Of a stretch of 64,000 nucleotides of DNA, positions 17,530 through 27,168 are shown piece after piece. The DNA is taken from positions 2,170,001 through 2,234,000 of the forward strand of contig NZ_JACVEE010000001.1 in the NCBI RefSeq assembly GCF_015355755.1, written 5' to 3'. Numbering within the stretch: the stretch's first letter is position 1; every line of letters begins with the position of its first letter. A program made the position numbers and the translations under genes. The stretch comes from Nocardia sp. XZ_19_385 (GTDB lineage: Bacteria; Actinomycetota; Actinomycetes; Mycobacteriales; Mycobacteriaceae). The notes below the pieces were generated by a model, which ran no database searches, was not told the DNA's origin, and saw only the letters and a list, made by a program, of their open reading frames with translations.

Positions 17530-18105
17530 ATGGTCGAACCCGAGCCTCGAGTCACCATCGAGACCGAGATTCCCGAAGACCAGATCGAGCAGTTCGCCAA
17601 GCTCTACGAGGACGCTTTCGGCCCGATGCGTACCCGGGCGGTCGCGCGGCAAGTGTTGCATCCCGAGGAATTCCACGCCGAAATGGTCGACCCCCGCATA
17701 CAAAAACATGTGGCGCGCAACACAACCGGCGAGCCGATCGGTCTCACTACGCTGACCCGGCATCTGGAAACAGTGCCGTGGATCAGCCCGGATTACTTCC
17801 GGGCGCGTTTTCCCGAACACGCCGCCCGAAACGCGATCTACTATGGGGGTTTCACTCTTGTGACCCCAAGTGCACGACAAGGGGCCACATTTCATGCCAT
17901 GATCAAATCAGTTGTCCAGGTTTTGGTGGCCGAGCGCGCCGCGGTCGGTTGGGACATCTGCTCATACAACAACACTCACCGATCGATCATCGACCGCATG
18001 CGGGCGATGGGCGACCGGCTGGCGAACGTCGAAGTCGCGGTGGAGGATTCTCAGACCTATTACGCCGCGCTGTTCACCGAGGACGGAGCGACCAAGGGGG
18101 GCTGA
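17530..18105 (+). CDS. GNAT-fold acyltransferase-like protein
   Basis: The 191-residue protein has an N-terminal helix-rich part (QIEQFAKLYEDAFGPM) and a central strand that looks like GNAT beta-4/alpha-3 (GGFTLVTPSARQGATFHAMI). A C-terminal part (CSYNNTHRSIIDRMRAMGDRL) is reminiscent of GNAT motif B. The usual glycine-rich acetyl-CoA loop is degenerate. By position it could acylate agmatine or another product of the upstream decarboxylase. It overlaps the next gene by one base (TGATG). I rate the fold as probable and the reaction as unknown. Confidence 0.55.
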   Translation: MVEPEPRVTIETEIPEDQIEQFAKLYEDAFGPMRTRAVARQVLHPEEFHAEMVDPRIQKHVARNTTGEPIGLTTLTRHLETVPWISPDYFRARFPEHAARNAIYYGGFTLVTPSARQGATFHAMIKSVVQVLVAERAAVGWDICSYNNTHRSIIDRMRAMGDRLANVEVAVEDSQTYYAALFTEDGATKGG

Positions 18106-19709
18106 TGACAGTCAGCGAAGAGCAAGCGACGAACGAACCAATTTTCTTCGGAATGCCCTGGTGCGCGCTGCTTCTGGTAGGCGCATCCGCGATGATCGCC
18201 CTGCCGCTGGTCATCGATTCCCAGGCCCTGGCGTTGCTGACCGTGCTGGTCGTCGTCGGGTCCGCACAGGTCATGATCGCGATCGGGCTGCGGCGGCACC
18301 GGCCCGCCCAACCGCTGCCCTGGTACCTGCTGTTCGTATCGGCAGGACTGTCCGGCGTGGGGACCGCACTTCGCGAATTCACCTCGGATTCAGTGAGTCC
18401 GTTCGACGATTTATTCACCCTGGCAGGGTATTGCGGTATCGGGGTCGCCGCGACGCTCTGGCTCCGGCCGCGCCAAGTCCGCGGAAATTACGATCTGCTG
18501 CTCGATTCCGCGCTGATCGGACTCGGCGCACTCCTGGCGTCCTGGACATTCCTGATCTCACCAATCCTGCAAACGGGCGCGAACACGGCCGATACCGCCG
18601 CCGCGGCCATCTATCCGGTGCTGGACGCGTTGCTACTCACCCTGGTCGCGCATTCGGTGGCCACCTCGGCGCGGTCGGATACCTCCCTGCGGCTACTGCA
18701 CGTCGCGCTGTTCGCCATGCTGGTCGGCGATCTCGGCTACAGCCTCGACACCGTCGGCACCGCCACCTTCGGGCACGAGGTGCTGGTAACGCCGCTGCTG
18801 ATCGGGTACGCGATCGGCGGCGTCGCGGCACTGCACCCGACGATGACCTACATCGGCGGCCAGCGCCGGATCCACCCGCATCATTCCCGGCAGCGGGCCA
18901 GTTTCATCGCGGTCGCGCTGATCGTGGCATCCCTGGTGCCGGTGGTGGGTTCGGGCCTGGGCACGGTGGACCGGGTGGTGGTGTCGTCGTTGTTCGCGCT
19001 CTTGCTCATCGGGGTGCTGGTGCGCAGCGAGCGGGCGATCCAGCGCAGCCAGCGCAGTGAACGCCGCGCGCAATACCAGGCCGACCACGACATGCTCACC
19101 GGCCTGCTGAACCGAGCCGCACTGCTGCGCGCCCTCAACCGCAACAGCGAGCACTGGGCCGGGCAACCGCTGTGCCTGCTGTTCATCGACCTGGACGGCT
19201 TCAAGGGCGTCAACGACAGCTACGGGCACGCGGTCGGCGACGAGCTGATCGCCAACGCCGCCTCCAGGATTCGGCGGGTGGTGCGCCGCGACGACGTGGT
19301 CGCCCGCTACGGCGGCGACGAATTCGTGGTGCTGGCGCCGCTGGGACGGCAGGAGGCCGCGATGCTGGCCGAACGGCTGCTGGGCGCGTTCGTGCGGCCG
19401 TTCGAGTTGAGCGCCGGTGAGGTGCCGATCACCACCAGCGTCGGCATCGCCTGTACCGGCCCGCGCACGTCGGATGCGAGCATCTACGACTTGATCCGGG
19501 AAGCGGATTCGGCGATGTACCACGCCAAGGAGTACGGGCTGGGGTACGCCTTCCACGACGATATGCGCCACACCGCCACCCCGGCGAGCACCTGGAAGAC
19601 CCAGCAGCCGGTCAGTCGCCGTGGCGTCGCGACACCGGCGCCGGCACCCGCGGAAGCCGGGCGCCGGAGTTGGCGCCCGGCTTCCCGGACAACGAGTACC
19701 GCGGTCTAA
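18105..19709 (+). CDS. Membrane-anchored diguanylate cyclase (GGDEF)
   Basis: The 534-residue protein has about eight or nine N-terminal helices (residues 18-310) followed by a GGDEF domain. The domain starts at DHDMLTGLLNR, contains LLFIDLDGFKGVND, and has the intact signature GGDEF at 403-407. RRDD at 394-397 is a product-inhibition I-site at the standard spacing. It should make cyclic di-GMP from two GTP. There is no EAL domain. The membrane part probably senses a signal or lipid environment. It is the last gene of the decarboxylase operon. The C-terminal 35 residues are Pro/Arg-rich and probably disordered. Confidence 0.88.
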   Translation: MTVSEEQATNEPIFFGMPWCALLLVGASAMIALPLVIDSQALALLTVLVVVGSAQVMIAIGLRRHRPAQPLPWYLLFVSAGLSGVGTALREFTSDSVSPFDDLFTLAGYCGIGVAATLWLRPRQVRGNYDLLLDSALIGLGALLASWTFLISPILQTGANTADTAAAAIYPVLDALLLTLVAHSVATSARSDTSLRLLHVALFAMLVGDLGYSLDTVGTATFGHEVLVTPLLIGYAIGGVAALHPTMTYIGGQRRIHPHHSRQRASFIAVALIVASLVPVVGSGLGTVDRVVVSSLFALLLIGVLVRSERAIQRSQRSERRAQYQADHDMLTGLLNRAALLRALNRNSEHWAGQPLCLLFIDLDGFKGVNDSYGHAVGDELIANAASRIRRVVRRDDVVARYGGDEFVVLAPLGRQEAAMLAERLLGAFVRPFELSAGEVPITTSVGIACTGPRTSDASIYDLIREADSAMYHAKEYGLGYAFHDDMRHTATPASTWKTQQPVSRRGVATPAPAPAEAGRRSWRPASRTTSTAV

Positions 19710-19727
19710 CGCTCAGTGAGCCGACAC

Positions 19728-20489
19728 TCAGTCGGCGAGTTCGTCCAGTAGCCGACGGGCCTGTTCGAGTTCGGCCTGTAAAGCGGCGACCTTCTGTTCC
19801 TGCACCTGCCGGGCCGCGTCCAGAATGCCCGAAACCACCTCGGCGACTTCGGGATGCAGGATCTTGGCGGCCTGGGCCACCGCGGAGCTCTGCACCGGCA
19901 ACCCGCGCACCGTGCGCTTCTTGCCGTTGATCACCTCGACGGTCCATTCGCCGTCGGAGGTGCCGTTCAGCGTCACGGTGACCTCGGGGGCCTTCGCCTT
20001 GCGGACCGCGGTGGACTTGACCGGCTTGGCGGCGGCCGGTTTCGCGGCAGCCTTGGCATCGGTGCCCGATTCGCCCGATTCCGGCTGCGCGCCAATCGGT
20101 TTCATGATGTCTGCCACCGGGGCGGGGGCGGGCTGGTTCGCAGCGCTCGACATGGTCGACGGCTGGGTCACAGTGGATTCCTTCCTGGTTGACTTCGGCT
20201 GAGCAGTTCTCGAGCTGGCCGCCTTCTCGGGATTACGCGGCGGCTTGGTCAACGTCACTTCGGTGGGAGAGAAGGACAGTACATCTTTCGATCCGGTCGG
20301 GCGGACCTGGAGAAAATCTCCGTCGGCCGGGTCGCCGAGCGCTATCACTTTGCCGGACCGGCCCTCCGGCACGCCGACCGCGGCAGCGGTGAACCACACC
20401 ATCGGTGGACGGCCGCCTGCGATGTCCGAGGCGATCTGTTGAATCTCCGTGTCCGACAATGGCTTGGGCTTGGTCCTGGGGGACGGCAT
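19728..20489 (-). CDS. Uncharacterised Lys/Ala-rich protein (possibly DUF6319)
   Basis: The 253-residue protein has three parts. An N-terminal domain (1-90) contains PPMVWFTAAAVGVPEGRSG and a strand-rich end (DVLSFSPTEVTLT). A low-complexity Ala/Lys/Pro linker (90-180) resembles histone-like tails. The C-terminal domain contains GEWTVEVINGKKRTVRGLPV and ends in a coiled coil (QVQEQKVAALQAELEQARRL). I tentatively associate it with DUF6319, a Nocardia-enriched family without known function. The basic linker suggests nucleic-acid contact, but that is inference. ATG 20489 has GGAG upstream. Confidence 0.6.
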   Translation of the reverse strand: MPSPRTKPKPLSDTEIQQIASDIAGGRPPMVWFTAAAVGVPEGRSGKVIALGDPADGDFLQVRPTGSKDVLSFSPTEVTLTKPPRNPEKAASSRTAQPKSTRKESTVTQPSTMSSAANQPAPAPVADIMKPIGAQPESGESGTDAKAAAKPAAAKPVKSTAVRKAKAPEVTVTLNGTSDGEWTVEVINGKKRTVRGLPVQSSAVAQAAKILHPEVAEVVSGILDAARQVQEQKVAALQAELEQARRLLDELAD

Positions 20490-20705
20490 GATGCACTCCG
20501 AGCGGTTTGGTGACTGACTGCGGTTCGTCGTGAAGGGCTGCGTGCACAGATGATGCCGCACCGCACCGACAGATTTGCACCGCGTTGCCGAATCGAGCAT
20601 TCGCACAGCTGTCCGAAGAGTTGCGCACGCACATATCCCAAGCTTCAGCAAACTCTCAGTTACATTCAAGCCATCGTCCGACGTGAAGACAGCAGGAGGA
20701 GTTCC

Positions 20706-21173
20706 ATGCGCAGAATCGCCGGCGTCACACCCCTGGTCATTGCCGCGGTCGTCTCGATCCCGGCGTGCGAACGGGACCAGGACGACGCCGTCGTGCCGGC
20801 CGATCTGGTGGGCCAGCACGACATCGCGACCGAGCACGGGGGAACCACGGTGGCGCCTACGCCCGCACCGGTTATCCCGGTCGCGATCGCGAACTGCCAG
20901 CGCCGGCGCGAGGTTCGGCCTGCCGCGATCGTCCTCACCTGCGCGGACAACAACATGATCATCGATCGGATCACCTGGGACAGCTGGACCGACACCGGCG
21001 CCTTCGGCCGCGGCATGGAGTCGCGCAGCGTGTGCCATCCGGATTGCGCCTCGGCGCCGCGGCAATCGTTCCCGGTCGCCATCGAGCTGACGATGCCGCT
21101 CGACGGCATCTTCACCACCCTGACCAAAACCCCCGATGGCGGCGCCCCGGAGGTCCTGCCACTTTCCGGCTAA
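20706..21173 (+). CDS. Putative lipoprotein/secreted protein of unknown function
   Basis: The 155-residue protein begins with MRRIAGVTPLVIAAVVSIPAC, a short signal peptide ending in Cys21. The lipobox SIPAC is slightly non-standard because of the proline, so a lipid anchor is likely but not certain. The mature part has four further cysteines (NCQRR, LTCAD, VCHPDC), probably disulfide-bonded outside the cell. AGGAGGA precedes ATG 20706. The 3' end overlaps the convergent TetR gene by four bases. No family recognised. Confidence 0.65.
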   Translation: MRRIAGVTPLVIAAVVSIPACERDQDDAVVPADLVGQHDIATEHGGTTVAPTPAPVIPVAIANCQRRREVRPAAIVLTCADNNMIIDRITWDSWTDTGAFGRGMESRSVCHPDCASAPRQSFPVAIELTMPLDGIFTTLTKTPDGGAPEVLPLSG

Positions 21174-21793
21174 CGCGGTGCTTGTAAAGCGGGGAACCAA
21201 ATATCGGTGAGCACCTCGGCCGCCTGCGCCGCGGTGACATCGATCGTGCCCTGCATGGCCCAGCGCGTGAAGAACCGTTCCAATTGGGCCACAAGCAGTT
21301 CCACGCGAAGCCGGGCCTCGTCTTTGCGGTCGGCGGGCCAGCGCGCCAGATACGAGGTCATGGCATTGGGCAGCGCGAGGATGCCCTGCTTGGCGATCTC
21401 CCGGAACTCCGGCTCCAGCGCGGTGGCCTCATCCCAGGCCGGCAGTAGGTCCTTGTATTCCTGGAACCATTCGATGGCGCGCGTCATCCAGGCGACGAAC
21501 TCCGCGCGCGAACCGGTGTCGAGTACCCGGTCCAGATCCTCATAGAAGTGCAACGCGCTCGGCGCGGTGCTCTGTTCGGCTACCGCGCGCAGGATGTCGA
21601 GCTTGCCGGTGAAGTGCAGATAGAAGGTGGCACGGCTGCAACCGACGGCGGCGGCGATGTCGTCGACCCGGACAGACGCGTAACCCTGGCCGCTGAACAG
21701 GGCTTTCGCACCCTCGATCAACTTGGCTCTGGTCTGCAGTTTCTGTTCGTCGCGCAAGCTCGCCTTAGTCACACTGGACATCATGTCACTCAC
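21170..21793 (-). CDS. TetR-family repressor, divergent from the monooxygenase operon
   Basis: The 207-residue protein has an N-terminal TetR helix-turn-helix (KLIEGAKALFSGQGYASVRVDDIAAAVGCSRATFYLHFTGK) and a variable helical ligand domain. GTG 21793 and ATG 21784 are both possible starts. It diverges from the flavin monooxygenase operon. A CTAGAC-N5-GTCTAG inverted repeat overlaps its own start codon, the expected place for an autoregulatory operator that also controls the operon. The ligand is presumably an operon substrate such as an aldehyde, ketone or fatty acid. Confidence 0.88.
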   Translation of the reverse strand: MSDMMSSVTKASLRDEQKLQTRAKLIEGAKALFSGQGYASVRVDDIAAAVGCSRATFYLHFTGKLDILRAVAEQSTAPSALHFYEDLDRVLDTGSRAEFVAWMTRAIEWFQEYKDLLPAWDEATALEPEFREIAKQGILALPNAMTSYLARWPADRKDEARLRVELLVAQLERFFTRWAMQGTIDVTAAQAAEVLTDIWFPALQAPR

Positions 21794-21809
21794 TAGACAG
21801 CGCGTCTAG
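21793..21809. promoter_or_regulatory. Inverted repeat, probable TetR operator
   Basis: CTAGAC-AGCGC-GTCTAG has perfect six-base arms and lies between the divergent tetR and monooxygenase starts, overlapping the upstream tetR start codon. This is typical for a TetR-family operator. Confidence 0.65.
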
Positions 21810-21873
21810 CCAGTGTTACTTTGTTGCCTACGTCACTCCGGGACCAACGGCTCTCGGCGACGGCAGCTTTCAG

Positions 21874-23259
21874 ATGAGGATCACCGACTTGACTCCACAG
21901 AATTTTCCCCGGGTCTGCGTCATCGGCGCCGGGCCGTCCGGGATCACCGCCGCGAAACGCCTGCACGAGTACGGCATTCCGTTCGACTGCTTCGAGGCCT
22001 CCGACGAGGTCGGCGGGAACTGGTATTTCAAGAATCCGAATGGCATGTCCGCCTGCTACCAGAGCCTGCACATCGATACCTCCAAGTTCCGCTTGGCTTT
22101 CGAGGACTATCCGGCCCCGGACGACTGGCCGGATTTCCCGCACCACTCGCAGCTGTTCGAGTACTTCAAGAATTACGTGGACCATTTCGGCCTGCGCGAC
22201 AAGATCACCTTCAACACCAAGGTGACGGCGGCCGAACGCCAATCCGATGGCTCCTGGCTGGTCACCACCAGCGATGGCCGCGCCCGCGGCTACGACGCGC
22301 TGATCGTCTGCAACGGGCACCACTGGGATCCCCGGACACCGGACTATCCGGGCAAATTCGATGGCGTGCTGATGCACAGCCACGCCTACAACGACCCGTT
22401 CGACCCGGTGGATATGCGCGGGAAGAAGGTCGTGGTGGTCGGCATGGGCAACTCCGGGCTGGATATCGCCTCCGAGCTGTCCCGGCGCTATCTCGCCGAA
22501 AAGCTCATCGTCTCGGCCCGGCGCGGGGTGTGGGTGCTGCCGAAATACGTGAACGGCACGGTCGGCGACAAGCGGAGCATGCCCGCCTGGATGCCGCGCA
22601 AGCTCGGCCTGAAGCTCCGGCAGCGGTTCGTGCGAAAGTTCCGCGGGGACATGGAGTTCTACGGTCTGCCCAAGCCGGACCACGAGCCGTTCGAGGCGCA
22701 CCCCTCCGCCAGCGAGGAGTTCCTCTACCGCGCCGGTTGTGGCGATATCGCCTTCAAACCGGCCATCATCGCGCTCGAGGGTTCGCGGGTGCGGTTCGCC
22801 GACGACAGCACCGAAGAGGTGGACGTGATCGTCTGCGCCACCGGGTATCACATCAGCTTCCCGTTCTTCTCCGACCCGGAACTGTTGCCCGACAGCGACA
22901 ATCGACTACCGCTGTTCAAGCACATGATGAAACCCGGCGTGGACAACCTTTTCTATCTCGGCCTGGCCCAGCCACTTCCGACGTTGGTGAACTTCGCCGA
23001 ACAGCAGAGCAAGCTGGTCGCGGCCTACCTCACCGGCAAGTACCTGCCGCCGTCGGAGCAGGAGATGCACACGACCATCGAGGCGGACGAACAAGCCAAA
23101 CGCGAGCGTTACTACAACTCTCCGCGGCACACGATCCAGATCGAATTCGAACCGTATGTGCGCGACATGATCAAGGAAATGGCCCGGGGCGCCAAGCGTG
23201 CCGCGGCCACGGGGAACGCACTGCCGGTCCCCGTTCGCGTTCTCGAGCCGGCGGAGTAG
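21874..23259 (+). CDS. Flavin-containing / Baeyer-Villiger-type monooxygenase (MymA-like)
   Basis: The 461-residue enzyme has two Rossmann motifs: VCVIGAGPSGITAAKRL (residues 14-30) for FAD and VVVVGMGNSGLDIAS (186-200) for NADPH. Between them is the FMO/BVMO fingerprint FDGVLMHSHAY (162-172), with the F-x-G-x3-H-x3-Y pattern. It should insert oxygen from O2 using NADPH, into a ketone or a heteroatom. It is first in an operon with an esterase, alcohol dehydrogenase and acyl-CoA ligase, as MymA is in M. tuberculosis. No clear ribosome binding site precedes ATG 21874. Confidence 0.88.
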   Translation: MRITDLTPQNFPRVCVIGAGPSGITAAKRLHEYGIPFDCFEASDEVGGNWYFKNPNGMSACYQSLHIDTSKFRLAFEDYPAPDDWPDFPHHSQLFEYFKNYVDHFGLRDKITFNTKVTAAERQSDGSWLVTTSDGRARGYDALIVCNGHHWDPRTPDYPGKFDGVLMHSHAYNDPFDPVDMRGKKVVVVGMGNSGLDIASELSRRYLAEKLIVSARRGVWVLPKYVNGTVGDKRSMPAWMPRKLGLKLRQRFVRKFRGDMEFYGLPKPDHEPFEAHPSASEEFLYRAGCGDIAFKPAIIALEGSRVRFADDSTEEVDVIVCATGYHISFPFFSDPELLPDSDNRLPLFKHMMKPGVDNLFYLGLAQPLPTLVNFAEQQSKLVAAYLTGKYLPPSEQEMHTTIEADEQAKRERYYNSPRHTIQIEFEPYVRDMIKEMARGAKRAAATGNALPVPVRVLEPAE

Positions 23260-23263
23260 ACCG

Positions 23264-24421
23264 ATGACATCGACCACGGGAACCACCGCGGGATCATGCA
23301 CCGACCAATTCGCCGGTCTCCGAGCGGAATTGGCGAACCAGCTCGCCTCCGGCGCGGAGCTGGGCGCCTCGATCGCCGTCGTCGTCGACGGCGAGCCGGT
23401 CGTCGACATCTGGGGCGGTCACCTCGACCTGGAACGCACCCGGCCCTGGGAATCCGACACCATCGTCAACGTCTTCTCCATCAGCAAGACCATGACCGCG
23501 CTGTCCGCGCTGCTGCTCGTCGACCGTGGCGCGCTGGATGTGTACCAGAAGGTTGCGCACTACTGGCCAGAATTCAAGGCAAATGGCAAGGGCGACATCG
23601 AGGTTCGGCACATCCTCGGTCACACCTCCGGAGTGTCGGGGTGGCAGCCACCGATCGAGATCGCGGACATCTACGACGCCGAGGCCGCCGCCGCGCGGCT
23701 GGCCGCCCAGCCACCGTGGTGGGCGCCGGGTACCGCGTCGGGCTACCACTGCCTCAACTACGGGCACCTGGTCGGCGAAGCGGTACGTCGCATCACCGGA
23801 CGCACGCTGGGCGCCTTCTTCGCCGACGAGCTGGCCGGGCCGCTGGGCGCGGATTTCCACATCGGCACCGGTCCCGAACATCGGGAGCGCATCGCGACGT
23901 TGATCCCGCCGCCCGCACTGGAATTCGATATGTCGCTGCTCGATCAGGAAAGCATCCTGGTCAAGACGCTCACCAGTCCCCTGCTCGACGTCGAGGCCAT
24001 GACACCGACACCGGAGTGGCAGCAGGCCGAAATCGGCGCGATCAACGGGCACGGCAACGCCCGTTCGGTGGCCCGGTTGCAATCGCTGGTCTCCAACGGA
24101 GGCACCCTCGACGGACGAGAGTTCCTGTCCGGCAAGACCATCGATCTCATCTTCGAACAGCAATCCGACGGCCTCGACCATGCGCTGATGGTGCCGCTGC
24201 GGTTCGGCATCGGCTACGGGCTGCCGCAGCGGCAGACCGCGCCGGAGGTCCCGGAGGGCCGGGTGTGCTGGTGGTCCGGGTACGGCGGGTCCATCGTCGT
24301 CAACGACCTGGATCGCCGAATGACCTTCGCCTACACCATGAACAAGATGGAACCCGGGATCATCGGGTCGGCCCGGGCGGATGCGTATCTGCGGGCCACC
24401 TACGCGGCGGTGACCGCATGA
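23264..24421 (+). CDS. Serine beta-lactamase-fold esterase/hydrolase (LipR/EstB-like role)
   Basis: The 385-residue protein has the class C beta-lactamase/EstB fold. The S-x-x-K motif is Ser72-Ile-Ser-Lys75 (FSISKTM); the second motif region is YHCLNYGHLVGE, and a C-terminal WWSGYGGSIVV replaces KTG. There is no signal peptide, so it is cytoplasmic and more likely an esterase than a beta-lactamase. It could hydrolyse the ester formed by the upstream monooxygenase. It starts four bases after that gene and overlaps the next by four bases (ATGA). Confidence 0.85.
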   Translation: MTSTTGTTAGSCTDQFAGLRAELANQLASGAELGASIAVVVDGEPVVDIWGGHLDLERTRPWESDTIVNVFSISKTMTALSALLLVDRGALDVYQKVAHYWPEFKANGKGDIEVRHILGHTSGVSGWQPPIEIADIYDAEAAAARLAAQPPWWAPGTASGYHCLNYGHLVGEAVRRITGRTLGAFFADELAGPLGADFHIGTGPEHRERIATLIPPPALEFDMSLLDQESILVKTLTSPLLDVEAMTPTPEWQQAEIGAINGHGNARSVARLQSLVSNGGTLDGREFLSGKTIDLIFEQQSDGLDHALMVPLRFGIGYGLPQRQTAPEVPEGRVCWWSGYGGSIVVNDLDRRMTFAYTMNKMEPGIIGSARADAYLRATYAAVTA

Positions 24422-25458
24422 GAGCGCTACAGCTGACCGGACCCGGCACCCTCGAGATGCGTGAGATTCCGGTTCCCGACATCGGCCCGACCGACTTGCT
24501 GCTGCGCGTCGGCGCCGCCGGCATCTGCCATTCCGACCTGCATGTCCTGCAGCTTCCGTTCAAACTCCGGGACGATCCACTCACCCTCGGGCACGAGATC
24601 GCCGGAACCATCGAGGCGGTCGGCGGCAATGTCGACGGCCGGACCGTCGGCGAACGCGGATTGGTCTACCTGTGCTGGTCCTGCGGGACCTGCCGGGAAT
24701 GTGTGAGCGGCAACGAGAATGTGTGCCTCGCCGCCGGCCGGGTGGCGATGCCACCTTGCCCCGGGCTCGGTCCCGACGGTGGCATGGCCGAGTACATCCG
24801 CATTCCCGCAAGCTCTTTCGTGCCCATCGGCGATCTGGACTTCTTGCAGGCCGCGCCGCTCGCGGACGCCGCGCTCTCCAGCTACCACGCGATCGAAGGC
24901 GCCCGGGCACAGCTGCGGCCGGGCTCGACGGCGGTGGTCATCGGCATCGGCGGGCTGGGACATGTCGCGGTGCAGATCCTTACCGCCACGACCGCCACCC
25001 GCGTCATCGCTGTCGATATCGCCGCGGAGAAGCTGGAACTGGCGGCCCGCTGCGGCGCGGCCGAAGGCCTGCTGTGCGACACCGGCACCGCCCAGGCGAT
25101 CCTGGATCGCACCGGCGGACGCGGCGCCGACGCGGTGTTCGATTTCGTCGGCATCGATTCGACCGCGAACCTCGCCGTCGAATCGGTAGCGCCCAACGGC
25201 GCCTACCGGATGATCGGCCTCGGCGGCGGCGCACCGGAGATCACCGCGGGACCGGCCGGCGGCCCGGGCTGGCCGTGGGGCGCTTCGGTACGAAAGTCCT
25301 ACGGCGGCACCAAATCCGATTTGATCAGTTCGGTGGCGCTGGCCCAATCCGGCGCGGTGCGGGTCGAAGTCGAACGCTTCGATCTGGCCGACGGCCGCGA
25401 AGCTTTGGACCGCTTGGACAAAGGGCTCATCCAAGGCCGCGCCGTCCTGGTGCCCTGA
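24418..25458 (+). CDS. Zinc-dependent alcohol dehydrogenase (MDR, AdhD-like)
   Basis: The 346-residue enzyme has the catalytic zinc site Cys37 (GICHSD) and His59-Glu60 (GHE). The structural zinc site is four Cys at 89, 92, 95 and 103 (CGTCREC, then C). The NAD(P) Rossmann motif is GIGGLGHVAVQ. It would oxidise an alcohol to an aldehyde or the reverse. Coupled translation with the esterase gene suggests it takes the alcohol released from the ester. M. tuberculosis adhD has the same place in the mymA operon. Confidence 0.9.
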   Translation: MRALQLTGPGTLEMREIPVPDIGPTDLLLRVGAAGICHSDLHVLQLPFKLRDDPLTLGHEIAGTIEAVGGNVDGRTVGERGLVYLCWSCGTCRECVSGNENVCLAAGRVAMPPCPGLGPDGGMAEYIRIPASSFVPIGDLDFLQAAPLADAALSSYHAIEGARAQLRPGSTAVVIGIGGLGHVAVQILTATTATRVIAVDIAAEKLELAARCGAAEGLLCDTGTAQAILDRTGGRGADAVFDFVGIDSTANLAVESVAPNGAYRMIGLGGGAPEITAGPAGGPGWPWGASVRKSYGGTKSDLISSVALAQSGAVRVEVERFDLADGREALDRLDKGLIQGRAVLVP

Positions 25459-25500
25459 CCAGATTTCGCTGCACAGCATTGCTAGCCAAGAGGAAGTTTC

Positions 25501-27162
25501 ATGACCAAACCTGTTGACCTCCAGGCGATGGCGGCCCAGATCGCCGGACGCTTGACCGGCCCGGGCGGGCCCTTCGAAATCGCCGTCGAAGATGTACTCG
25601 GCGCGAAGATCCCCGTACTCAAGGACCGCAAGAAGTCGCTGGCCGACGTGCTGGCGGCATCCGCGGCGCTGGGCGACCGCGAGTACCTGGTCACCGAAGA
25701 CCGCCGGATGACCTACGCCGAGCACAAGACCGAGGCCGTCGCGCTGGCCTGGGCGCTGCAGGAACGCTACGGCGTCCGGCAGGGTGACCGGGTCGGGCTC
25801 CTCGCGGCGAACACCATCGAATGGGTGGTGTCCTTCTGGGCGACACAACTTCTCGGCGCCATCGCCGTCGGCTACAACGCCTGGTGGACACCCCGCGAGA
25901 TCAGCTACGGCCTCGAGCACGCCACCCCCAAGGTGCTGATCGCCGACGCCAAACGGGCGGAGCGGCTGGCCGGGCTGACCACCGATATTCCAGTGCTGAC
26001 CATGGCGGACAACCTCCCGGCGCTGATCGAGGAGTTCTCCGGCCACCACGACGCACTGCCCGAGGTACAGGTCGGCGAGGACGATCCAGCCGTCATCCTC
26101 TACACCAGCGGCACCAGCGGCCGACCCAAGGGCGCAGTACATTCACAGCGAAACCTGTTGTCCGTCATCGACTATCACCGATTCAACGATGCGATGGCCG
26201 CGGCGTTCACCGGCGGAACGGACGACGGTGCACCCAAAGGCCGGCGATTCCTGGTCACCTCACCGCTTTTCCATATCGCCAGCCTGCACAACTTGGTGAT
26301 TCCGCGCCTGGTCACCGGCGACACCTGCGTGATCTACCAGGGCGGTTTCGACGCCGACCGGGTGCTGCGGCTCATCGAAGCCGAACGCATCACCAACTGG
26401 GGCGCCATGCCCACCATGGCGACCCGCATGCTCGAAGTCGATCTGTCGAAATACGACCTGTCCTCGCTGGCCGCGTTCTCACTGAACTCCGCGCCGTCCT
26501 CGGCGGCGTTGCAGAACAAGCTGCGCGAGCAGCTTCCGGTGGCCCGGACCGCGCTGGTGACCAGTTACGGCATGACCGAATGCTCCACCGCCGCAACCAT
26601 TGCCGCACCGCAGGAGCTGGCCGCGTTCCCGGATACCGTGGGTCGCCCCGTGATCGGCGTGAGCCTCGAAATCCGGGATGCGGCAGGCGAACCCGTCGCC
26701 GAAGGCGTCGAGGGCGAGATCTGTGTCCGCAGCCAGTACGTGATGCTTGGCTACTGGAACGACGACAAAGCCACCGCCGCCGCGATCACCCCCGACCGCT
26801 GGCTGCGCACCGGCGATATCGGCATTCTCGAGCAGGGCCGGCTCCGGCTGTCCGGCCGCCGTTCGGATCTCATCCTGCGCGGCGGTGAGAACGTCTACCC
26901 GACCGAGGTCGAGCAGGCCCTCGACGAGCATCCGGCGGTCCGCGAGAGCGCCGTCGTCGGCGTGCCCGACGACGACCTCGGCCAGCAGGTCGCCGCGCTG
27001 GTCGTGGTCGACAACCCGGACGCCACCACCGAACAGGAACTGACCGCGTTCGCCGAGGAACGGCTCGCGTATTACAAGGTGCCCGCCCGCTGGCGGCTCA
27101 CCACCACCCCGCTGCCCCGCAATGCCACCGGCAAGGTCATGCGGAGCGGTCTCGAAGTCTGA
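25501..27162 (+). CDS. Acyl-CoA synthetase (FadD13-like position)
   Basis: The 553-residue enzyme has intact adenylation motifs: [57 protein letters not shown], and a C-terminal lysine in [12 protein letters not shown]. It activates a carboxylic acid to acyl-CoA. AGAGGAAG lies upstream of ATG 25501. It differs clearly from the two ligases at 7-10 kb. It would complete the pathway ketone, ester, alcohol, acid, acyl-CoA suggested by its neighbours; an aldehyde dehydrogenase is not present in the operon. Confidence 0.88.
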   Translation: MTKPVDLQAMAAQIAGRLTGPGGPFEIAVEDVLGAKIPVLKDRKKSLADVLAASAALGDREYLVTEDRRMTYAEHKTEAVALAWALQERYGVRQGDRVGLLAANTIEWVVSFWATQLLGAIAVGYNAWWTPREISYGLEHATPKVLIADAKRAERLAGLTTDIPVLTMADNLPALIEEFSGHHDALPEVQVGEDDPAVILYTSGTSGRPKGAVHSQRNLLSVIDYHRFNDAMAAAFTGGTDDGAPKGRRFLVTSPLFHIASLHNLVIPRLVTGDTCVIYQGGFDADRVLRLIEAERITNWGAMPTMATRMLEVDLSKYDLSSLAAFSLNSAPSSAALQNKLREQLPVARTALVTSYGMTECSTAATIAAPQELAAFPDTVGRPVIGVSLEIRDAAGEPVAEGVEGEICVRSQYVMLGYWNDDKATAAAITPDRWLRTGDIGILEQGRLRLSGRRSDLILRGGENVYPTEVEQALDEHPAVRESAVVGVPDDDLGQQVAALVVVDNPDATTEQELTAFAEERLAYYKVPARWRLTTTPLPRNATGKVMRSGLEV

Positions 27163-27168
27163 GAAGCC

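Noticed and set aside
23264..24421. True beta-lactamase as the function of the SxxK hydrolase
   Set aside because: No signal peptide, and it lies inside a lipid-oxidation operon; an esterase is more likely.
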